Below are positions 58,807 to 64,000 of a stretch of DNA of 64,000 nt, one piece after another. Location: NCBI RefSeq assembly GCF_000473365.1, contig NZ_KI421517.1:3118634-3182633 (forward strand), in the 5' to 3' direction. A model generated the notes under the pieces. It was not told the DNA's origin, did no database searches, and saw nothing but the letters and a program-made list of their open reading frames with translations. Both the position numbers and the translations under genes were made by a program. Origin of the DNA: Adhaeribacter aquaticus DSM 16391 (GTDB lineage Bacteria; Bacteroidota; Bacteroidia; Cytophagales; Hymenobacteraceae). Numbering within the stretch: position 1 is the stretch's first letter; each line of letters begins with the position of its first letter.

Positions 58807-59220
58807 ATGATTCAAGAGCTTAAAAATACCTTTGACCGGGTATATCTTACCATTGAGGTTGATGATAAAAACAAATGGGTTCATGTAAACTGGATGGGTT
58901 ATTTAACCGAAGAAAATATTAAAACTGGCGGAACTGCTTACATAGATGCTTTAAAAAAGGCGGATTACCAGTGTGTTTTAAACGATACCCGTATGATTGT
59001 AGGGGGGTGGAATCATTCTTTGGACTGGGTAGTTAATGAGTGGGCACCTTATGCCGCTTCCTCAGGATTAGAATATTTTGCTATGATCAGTAATCCTGAA
59101 TCTTTTGGAGGTTCTTCTGCCTCTAAATTTTATGAAGATTTAAAGGCTTTTCAGGCACAGGTTTTCAATGAAAAGCGCACAGCTGAAGAATGGCTTCGTC
59201 AATTTTCTTTACGTAAATAA
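58807..59220 (+). CDS. STAS/SpoIIAA-like small protein, subfamily B (copy B2)
   Basis: 137 residues from ATG 58807 (MIQELKNTFDRVYLTIEV); an ATG 18 bp before is possible. It has VHVNWMGYLTEENIKTGG, the strand YQCVLNDTRMIVGGW, the tryptophan-containing helix LDWVVNEWAPYAASSGLEYF and the end RTAEEWLRQF. Clearly paralogous to B3 (WxxxEWxPxxxxxGLxYxA). It is 40 bp from B3 and they probably form an operon. Confidence 0.68.
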   Translation: MIQELKNTFDRVYLTIEVDDKNKWVHVNWMGYLTEENIKTGGTAYIDALKKADYQCVLNDTRMIVGGWNHSLDWVVNEWAPYAASSGLEYFAMISNPESFGGSSASKFYEDLKAFQAQVFNEKRTAEEWLRQFSLRK

Positions 59221-59260
59221 AGGAAAGCTTAGTAAAGTTATTTTTGATAAATAAGTATAA

Positions 59261-59677
59261 ATGGAACAGGTAATAACATTAAGGAAAGTATTTGGTGAAG
59301 TCTTCATTACCATCCAAAGAATGCCTGATAATGCCTTTATTTTAGCGGAATGGTTTGGAGTACAATCCGTTGAAACTGTGATGCAGGGCGGTTATAGGAT
59401 GTTGGAGTTAATAAAAGAAAAGCCTTGTTCTAAATTACTCAATAGCAATAAAAATGTAATCGGGTCTTGGGATATGGCTTTGGAGTGGGCCCAAAATGAA
59501 TGGACGCCTCAGGTTAGGGCGGCAGGATTAAGATATTTAGCCCAGGTAGTTCCCTCGAGTATTTATGCCACCATGACCATTGAAACGCTTATTCAGCGCA
59601 TAAATAATGATCTGGAAATAAGAACTTTTGAAGATGAGGCAGCGGCAGAAGCCTGGCTTCGGTCAGTACCGGATTAA
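59261..59677 (+). CDS. STAS/SpoIIAA-like small protein, subfamily B (copy B3)
   Basis: 138 residues. Strand FILAEWFGVQSVETVMQGGY, KLLNSNKNVIGSW (about 67-79), LEWAQNEWTPQVRAAGLRYL (about 83-102) and the end AAAEAWLRSV. Companion of B2. The shared NEWxPxxxxxGLxY motif lies where SpoIIAA-like proteins have helix 3 and strand 4. Whether the copies bind one another or the nearby kinases is unknown. Confidence 0.68.
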   Translation: MEQVITLRKVFGEVFITIQRMPDNAFILAEWFGVQSVETVMQGGYRMLELIKEKPCSKLLNSNKNVIGSWDMALEWAQNEWTPQVRAAGLRYLAQVVPSSIYATMTIETLIQRINNDLEIRTFEDEAAAEAWLRSVPD

Positions 59678-59732
59678 ACCTAAAAAATATAAAATTTAAC
59701 CTCGCTTTTTACGGTCTTAGACTCACTAATGA

Positions 59733-59749
59733 GCGGATGTTACTTCCGT
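59733..59749 (-). repeat. REP-like sequence 1
   Basis: GCGGATGTTACTTCCGT, one of four copies of the GGAAGTTACTTCC-type palindrome around the RAYT gene. Confidence 0.65.
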
Positions 59750-59760
59750 TCTTAATTAAT

Positions 59761-60312
59761 CTATTCCATAAATTTAATTCCCAGTAAACCCTTGCCACCC
59801 GCATAATCAATCGCACTGCTGTAAACATAATGCGTTGCTTCCGATACCAGGCCAGCTACAACGGGGTTGTTATGGATGTAATTTAAACAGCGTTGTTGTT
59901 TATCGTTGTCCGAAAGCTCAATGGGATGATATTGGTTTTGCCAGAACTGGTATTTCTGGTGTTTGGAGCTATTTTCAGCAGCGGTTCTAAATATCTCCAG
60001 CATCCAGTCCTTCCGGCTTTCCTGCGGGTTTTCGGCAATGGTCCGGATTAGCGCGACGGAAGTATATTTCTTAAAGTCCCGCACAATGTCTGGCAAGGGA
60101 TGTTGCCCCGCCGTTCCTAAAGCCAGATGAAGGTGATTAGACATAATGCACCATGCGTAAATTTCTAATCCTTTTTGTTTCCGGCAATGTTGCAGGCTTT
60201 CTATAACTAAATCTTTATAAACTTGCCGGGTAAAAACATCTACCCACTGCACCACGGCAAACGTGATAAAATAAATTTTTTCCTGATCCCGGACTTTGTA
60301 TTTTTCACTCAT
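59761..60312 (-). CDS. REP-associated tyrosine transposase (RAYT)
   Basis: 183 residues of the Y1/IS200-like transposase superfamily. HUH motif SNHLHLALG (about 56-64), preceded by EIYAWCIM; the nucleophile Tyr is in the region YQFWQNQYHPIEL or YIHNNPVVAGL (about 122-155), the latter a RAYT signature (YIHxNPVxxGLV). RAYTs are domesticated single-copy enzymes that act on REP palindromes; four such palindromes flank the gene, so it is the likely mover of these repeats. It is not an insertion sequence of its own, as it lacks defined ends. Confidence 0.9.
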   Translation of the reverse strand: MSEKYKVRDQEKIYFITFAVVQWVDVFTRQVYKDLVIESLQHCRKQKGLEIYAWCIMSNHLHLALGTAGQHPLPDIVRDFKKYTSVALIRTIAENPQESRKDWMLEIFRTAAENSSKHQKYQFWQNQYHPIELSDNDKQQRCLNYIHNNPVVAGLVSEATHYVYSSAIDYAGGKGLLGIKFME

Positions 60313-60407
60313 TATCTAATAAACGTAGCTAGGTCAGGTTTTATGTAATTATTGGAATAGGCAGGGTACTACAACTTTTTTTCTCCTTACTTTACAAACT
60401 AAATTAT

Positions 60408-60430
60408 GGCGCGGAAGTTACTTCCGTGCC
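60408..60430 (+). repeat. REP-like sequence 2
   Basis: GGCGCGGAAGTTACTTCCGTG followed by CC: palindromic, nearly identical to the copy at 60731. Confidence 0.75.
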
Positions 60431-60550
60431 TTGCTGCTTTCCTTAATGATAGAATATAATGTAAAGAAGCTAATATTAAAATTAACTTGAATCATTTTTC
60501 GTGGAGCTATAATTACCTATAGTAAAAATTAATTTTTGGAGATTTAGAAA

Positions 60551-60572
60551 GGCACGGAAGTAACATCCGCAC
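60551..60572 (-). repeat. REP-like sequence 3
   Basis: GGCACGGAAGTAACATCCGC, in the opposite orientation to copies 2 and 4; with copy 4 it forms an inverted pair as in a REPIN. Confidence 0.7.
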
Positions 60573-60730
60573 CATAGTGGGAAATATATCAACCATCTAA
60601 ATGTGGATTTAGAGAAAATATTTCTTTTTTTTGGACATCCAAAAATGTATTCTGTTGAAAAGAAAAAGTAGAATTGGCTAGCAAGTTTGTTATTCTAAAA
60701 TACCAAATTGGTAGAATTTTAAAACCTAAT

Positions 60731-60753
60731 GGCGTGGAAGTTACTTCCGTGCC
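60731..60753 (+). repeat. REP-like sequence 4
   Basis: GGCGTGGAAGTTACTTCCGT followed by GCC, 40 bp before the CRP-type box of ccoN. Confidence 0.75.
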
Positions 60754-60793
60754 TTCCCTCCAAAATCCTCCTGACAACAATCACCCCCAGAAC

Positions 60794-60836
60794 TGACAAT
60801 CGTCATCTTTTAAGCTAGCGGATCTGCGGAAATTTG
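60794..60836 (+). promoter_or_regulatory. CRP-type box and promoter of the cbb3 oxidase operon
   Basis: TGAC-AATC-GTCA (60794-60805), a perfect palindrome in its arms, CTTT (60807-60810), 18 bp, then GAAATTTG (60829-60836), one mismatch from TAnnTTTG. Centre to last G is 36.5 bp, as at hemA and ccoI. The ATG is 24 bp further. Confidence 0.8.
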
Positions 60837-60860
60837 AAGTGTTAAAAATAGAACACGCAC

Positions 60861-63041
60861 ATGTCAACGCTAACGCTAACGAAACCAAATCCGCCGCTCC
60901 GGAAAACCGAAGAAAAAAGCTGGCTGGATACCTTTTACTACGACAATAAAATTGTCCGCGACTTCGGCTATGCTACCTTGTTCTGGGGAGTAGCCGGTAT
61001 GCTGATCGGGGTACTTATTGCCTTCCAATTGGCTCGTCCCGAACTGAATATGGGCACGCCCTATACCACCTTTGGCCGCATCCGGCCGCTCCACACCAAT
61101 GCGGTTATATTTGCGTTTGTGGGCAACGGTATATTTATGGGTGTTTATTATTCGCTGCAACGCCTGTGCAAAACCCGGATGTACTCCGATAAACTCAGCA
61201 GCCTGCATTTCTGGGCCTGGCAAGCCGTAATTGTGGCTGCCGTAGCTACCTTGCCTTTAGGCTATACTACTTCTAAAGAATATGCCGAGCTGGAATGGCC
61301 GATAGATATTGCTATTACACTGGTGTGGGTGGTGTTTGGCTGGAACATGTTCGGGACTATTTTAAACCGCCGCGAGCGCCACTTATACGTGGGTATCTGG
61401 TTTTACATTGCTACCTTCTTAACCGTTGCGGTATTGCACATTGTTAACTCTTATGAAATTCCGGTTACCTTCTTAAAAAGCTACTCGGGTTATGCCGGGG
61501 TACAGGATGCGCTTGTGCAGTGGTGGTATGGCCACAATGCGGTAGCATTCTTCTTAACTACGCCTTACCTGGGCATGATGTATTACTTTTTGCCAAAAGC
61601 CGCTAACCGTCCGGTTTATTCGTACCGCTTATCCATTATTCACTTCTGGTCGTTGATCTTTATTTACATCTGGGCCGGTCCGCACCACTTGTTATATACC
61701 GCCTTGCCTGATTGGGCACAAAGTTTAGGGGTAGTATTTTCGATTATGCTGATTGCACCCAGCTGGGGGGGGATGATTAACGGGTTATTAACCCTGCGTG
61801 GAGCCTGGGATAAAGTACGCGAAGAGCCGGTACTTAAATTTATGGTAGTGGCTATTACCGCTTACGGTATGGCTACCTTCGAAGGGCCGATGCTTTCCCT
61901 GAAAAACGTAAATGCCATTGCCCACTTTACCGACTGGATTGTAGCCCACGTACACGTCGGCGCTTTAGGCTGGAATGGCTTCCTGACCTTTGCTATCCTG
62001 TACTGGCTATTGCCCCGCATATTCCAGACCAAATTATACTCTAAAAGATTAGCGAATACGCACTTCTGGTTAGGCACGCTGGGTATTTTATTCTATGCCA
62101 TACCTATGTACTGGGCCGGCTTTACCCAAGGCCTGATGTGGAAACAGTTTAACGACCAGGGGGTACTGCAATACGCTAACTTCTTGGAAACTGTGATGCA
62201 AATTGTACCGATGTATTACCTGCGCGGTATTGGCGGGGTGCTGTACTTAGCTGGCGTGTTTGTGATGATTTACAATGTGGTGAAAACCGTAAAAACCGGT
62301 ACTTTATTAGCCGACGAAAAAGCTCAAGCCGCTCCGCTGTTACCTGCCATCCAAGAAGGGCACGAAGGCGGTCACTGGCATCGCTGGATTGAGCGCCGCC
62401 CGATACAACTAGCCGTTTGGGCTACCGTAGCCATCTTAATTGGTGGTATTGTAGAAATGATGCCTACCTTCCTGATTGATTCTAACGTGCCGACAATTGC
62501 TGCCGTGAAACCTTACACCTCACTGGAATTACAGGGCCGCGATATCTACATCAAAGAGGGCTGCGTGAACTGCCATACCCAAATGATCCGGCCGTTCCGT
62601 TCCGAAACTGAGCGTTACGGCGAATATTCCAAAGCGGGTGAATTTGTGTACGACCGTCCTTTTCTGTGGGGCTCTAAACGTACCGGACCCGATTTACACC
62701 GGGTAGGCGGGAAGTATCCGCACAGCTGGCACTACCACCACATGCTAGACCCAACCAGTATGTCGCCGGGTTCCATTATGCCAAGTTACCCCTGGTTATT
62801 CGAAAACCAACTGGATGTAACGGATACCGAAGCCAAAATAGAGGCGCTGCAAAAGCTAGGTACACCTTACCCTGCTGGTTACGCCCAAAGAGCCAACGCC
62901 GATCTGCAAAAACAAGCAACTCAAATTTCGGCGGAGCTAGCCAAAGAAGGCATTGAGGTAAAACCAGATAAAGAAATTGTAGCCCTGATTGCTTATCTGC
63001 AACGCCTGGGTACCGACATTAAAGTGAAGGAGGCAGAATAA
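60861..63041 (+). CDS. ccoNO: cbb3-type cytochrome c oxidase, fused subunits I and II (CcoN-CcoO)
   Basis: 726 residues. Residues 25-485 are CcoN, with about twelve membrane helices and heme/CuB histidines in RPLHTNAVIF, WWYGHNAVAFFL, WAGPHHLLYT and IVAHVHVGALGWNG. After a helix near 512-532, residues 540-726 are CcoO, a periplasmic mono-heme domain with CVNCHTQMIRPF (Cys568 to His572) and the Met ligand in IMPSYPWLF. Separate genes in Proteobacteria are one polypeptide here, as known in Bacteroidota. It reduces oxygen to water at very low oxygen and pumps protons. ccoQ and ccoP follow after 354 bp of repeats. Regulated by the upstream CRP-type box. Confidence 0.96.
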   Translation: MSTLTLTKPNPPLRKTEEKSWLDTFYYDNKIVRDFGYATLFWGVAGMLIGVLIAFQLARPELNMGTPYTTFGRIRPLHTNAVIFAFVGNGIFMGVYYSLQRLCKTRMYSDKLSSLHFWAWQAVIVAAVATLPLGYTTSKEYAELEWPIDIAITLVWVVFGWNMFGTILNRRERHLYVGIWFYIATFLTVAVLHIVNSYEIPVTFLKSYSGYAGVQDALVQWWYGHNAVAFFLTTPYLGMMYYFLPKAANRPVYSYRLSIIHFWSLIFIYIWAGPHHLLYTALPDWAQSLGVVFSIMLIAPSWGGMINGLLTLRGAWDKVREEPVLKFMVVAITAYGMATFEGPMLSLKNVNAIAHFTDWIVAHVHVGALGWNGFLTFAILYWLLPRIFQTKLYSKRLANTHFWLGTLGILFYAIPMYWAGFTQGLMWKQFNDQGVLQYANFLETVMQIVPMYYLRGIGGVLYLAGVFVMIYNVVKTVKTGTLLADEKAQAAPLLPAIQEGHEGGHWHRWIERRPIQLAVWATVAILIGGIVEMMPTFLIDSNVPTIAAVKPYTSLELQGRDIYIKEGCVNCHTQMIRPFRSETERYGEYSKAGEFVYDRPFLWGSKRTGPDLHRVGGKYPHSWHYHHMLDPTSMSPGSIMPSYPWLFENQLDVTDTEAKIEALQKLGTPYPAGYAQRANADLQKQATQISAELAKEGIEVKPDKEIVALIAYLQRLGTDIKVKEAE

Positions 63042-63056
63042 AATAAAGCCAAGGAT

Positions 63057-63097
63057 CTACTGCTTATGGAGTCTAGTCCATGCTCCATAAGCAGTAG
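63057..63097. terminator. Long hairpin after ccoNO
   Basis: A perfect 15-bp inverted repeat (CTACTGCTTATGGAG at 63057-63071, complement 63083-63097) with an 11-nt loop. No T-run follows, so it may be an mRNA stability or processing hairpin within the operon and not a full stop. Confidence 0.55.
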
Positions 63098-63113
63098 TCA
63101 AAAACTTAGGGTT

Positions 63114-63229
63114 GTCATTCCGAGCCTGTCGAGGAATCTAATACTTCCTCTTATGGCTGGCGAGCGGTGCTAGCTAAGACTAAGACAAAAGCAATATTAT
63201 TTAGATCCTTCGACTACGCTCAGGATGAC
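63114..63229. repeat. Dispersed palindromic repeat (MITE-like)
   Basis: The ends GTCATTCCGAGCCTGTCGAG and CTTCGACTACGCTCAGGATG-AC are imperfect inverted repeats, about 116 bp apart. Sequences of the type GTCATCCTGAGC...TCGAAGGATCT are common repeated elements in many bacterial genomes. It sits between ccoNO and ccoQ. Confidence 0.6.
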
Positions 63230-63395
63230 CGAAAGTCGGGAGCGGAGGCTTAGAAAGCTTCACCAGTTTGGCCAGTCAGGGTCTTCTAAAATATCTTTTG
63301 TGAGGAGGTTCATTCCTAGTTTAGTAAGTACCCTCCCGGCAGCAAATGAAAATAAAAAGTTAAGAAATATAGCTACTCACTAACAGCTAGAAATC

Positions 63396-63590
63396 ATGTA
63401 TAAAAACGTATTACAAGCAATAGACGGCATCCAGATTTATCCTTTAATATCTTTCGCCATCTTCTTTATCTTCTTTATTGGGCTTATCTTATTCGTGATT
63501 TTTTCCGATAAGAAGCACATCTTATCTATGAGCGAGATGCCCCTGCAAAATGAAAATAAAACCCCACTTTTAGAAGAATTACAGTCATGA
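63396..63590 (+). CDS. ccoQ: cbb3 oxidase subunit CcoQ
   Basis: 64 residues with a single hydrophobic helix (LISFAIFFIFFIGLILFVIF, about 17-36) and a charged tail, as in CcoQ, which stabilises the oxidase. Position between ccoNO and ccoP and the 4-bp ATGA overlap with ccoP confirm the call more than the sequence alone. Confidence 0.88.
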   Translation: MYKNVLQAIDGIQIYPLISFAIFFIFFIGLILFVIFSDKKHILSMSEMPLQNENKTPLLEELQS

Positions 63591-64000
63591 AAAAGAATAT
63601 ATCAACCTTATTAGCGTGGGGGGGCGGTAGTTTATTAGCAGTACCTGCTTTAGCCCAAGAGGCCGCCAGTGAAGTACCCAAAGCAGCCGATAGCGGATTA
63701 GCTGATTTGCCGGTAACTTTAATTTTGGGAGGAACTATAGCAGCTTTTATATTGCTGCTGCTGCTGATATTTTTGTTAATTAATTTTATAATGGCTTTGC
63801 CATTTCTGTTTAAATTTTACGGGCATCCGACTCGTCAGAATTCGGCCATGGCTCGCTTTATATTCCTTTTCCGCGGCGATACTACCACCTTTACGGGTAA
63901 AGCAGCCGATATTTTAATGGAAGATCATTCCTACGATGGCATTCATGAGTTCGATAATGATTTACCGCCCTGGTGGAAAGCTTTGTTTTATGTAACCGCA
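63587..64000 (+). CDS. ccoP: cbb3 oxidase diheme cytochrome c subunit CcoP, 3' end cut by the window
   Basis: 138 residues are visible and the frame is open at the window end. The start ATG overlaps the ccoQ stop by 4 bp. A signal-like N-terminus (ISTLLAWGGGSLLAVPALAQ) is followed by two hydrophobic helices, one of them LILGGTIAAFILLLLLIFLL, which is typical of the longer CcoP of Bacteroidota. The motif YDGIHEFDNDLPPWWKALFY is the diagnostic CcoP N-terminal FixP motif. The heme c domains (two CxxCH) would lie beyond 64000. Confidence 0.93.
   Translation, partial: MKKNISTLLAWGGGSLLAVPALAQEAASEVPKAADSGLADLPVTLILGGTIAAFILLLLLIFLLINFIMALPFLFKFYGHPTRQNSAMARFIFLFRGDTTTFTGKAADILMEDHSYDGIHEFDNDLPPWWKALFYVTA

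Larger units (their letters stand above)
60313..60793. other. Intergenic region with REP sequences upstream of the cbb3 operon
   Basis: Three REP copies lie here (60408, 60551, 60731) and no gene is seen. It separates the RAYT gene from the ccoN promoter. Confidence 0.55.

Noticed and set aside
59761-60312. A complete IS200/IS605 insertion sequence
   Set aside because: The gene has the RAYT signature, no defined element ends are seen, and REP palindromes surround it.
1-64000. CRISPR array
   Set aside because: No regularly spaced direct repeats or cas genes were seen; the repeated palindromes are cassette sites and REP sequences.

Overview
The window looks like a chromosomal segment from a Bacteroidota (Cytophagales) bacterium, most likely of the Hymenobacteraceae (Adhaeribacter/Pontibacter-like). 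The supporting signs are a type IX secretion C-terminal domain, many promoters with the Bacteroidota -7 element TAnnTTTG, a fused CcoN-CcoO cbb3 oxidase, a tRNA without an encoded CCA, and a very dense set of PAS sensor kinases. This placement is inferred from gene content and not from a marker-gene tree.

Layout. 1-8.3 kb is a housekeeping and envelope block: a tandem two-domain D-Ala-D-Ala ligase, a PASTA protein, a T9SS cargo protein, a site-2 protease and a HAD phosphatase. A tRNA(CAT) follows at 8.4 kb. 8.6-13.8 kb holds seven unrelated genes, all on the minus strand, separated by six imperfect palindromes with shared ends. I read this as an integron-type gene cassette array (attC-like sites) lying next to a broken tyrosine recombinase. 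15.0-21.2 kb is a MarR/GbsR-controlled TolC-adaptor-RND efflux operon with a duplicated candidate operator. 21.3-25.7 kb carries a STAS-like protein, TetR, an orphan acyl carrier protein, a BamA/TamA-like barrel, a small membrane protein and several gene remnants.

25.7-48.4 kb is a signalling region. It holds a 1678-residue multi-PAS kinase, a broken kinase plus response regulator, a complete bacteriophytochrome, a GAF-PAS kinase, four small STAS-like proteins or helical hairpin proteins of unknown function, and a four-gene relay (FixL-like tandem heme-PAS kinase, REC, REC-kinase, REC-CRP fusion). The relay is followed by hemA. 50-64 kb holds D-lactate dehydrogenase and L,D-transpeptidase, two group III truncated globins, CcoI/FixI and CcoS, more STAS-like paralogs, a RAYT transposase with REP sequences, and the cbb3 oxidase operon ccoNO-ccoQ-ccoP, which runs off the window end.

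The main result is a candidate oxygen-response circuit. The hemA, ccoI and ccoN promoters all contain TGAY-N4-RTCA centred exactly 36.5 bp before the last base of a -7 element and 18 bp geometry to a CTTT -33-like element. The FixL-like kinase gene has the same box, one bp closer. Related boxes lie next to the globin and D-lactate dehydrogenase genes. The likely DNA-binding protein is the REC-CRP fusion encoded between the FixL-like kinase and hemA. This would make a FixL-FixJ-FixK-type system in which the FixJ receiver and FixK DNA-binding part are one protein. A second unexplained theme is the expansion of small STAS/SpoIIAA-like proteins: five of one subfamily and three of another within 40 kb, interleaved with the kinases.
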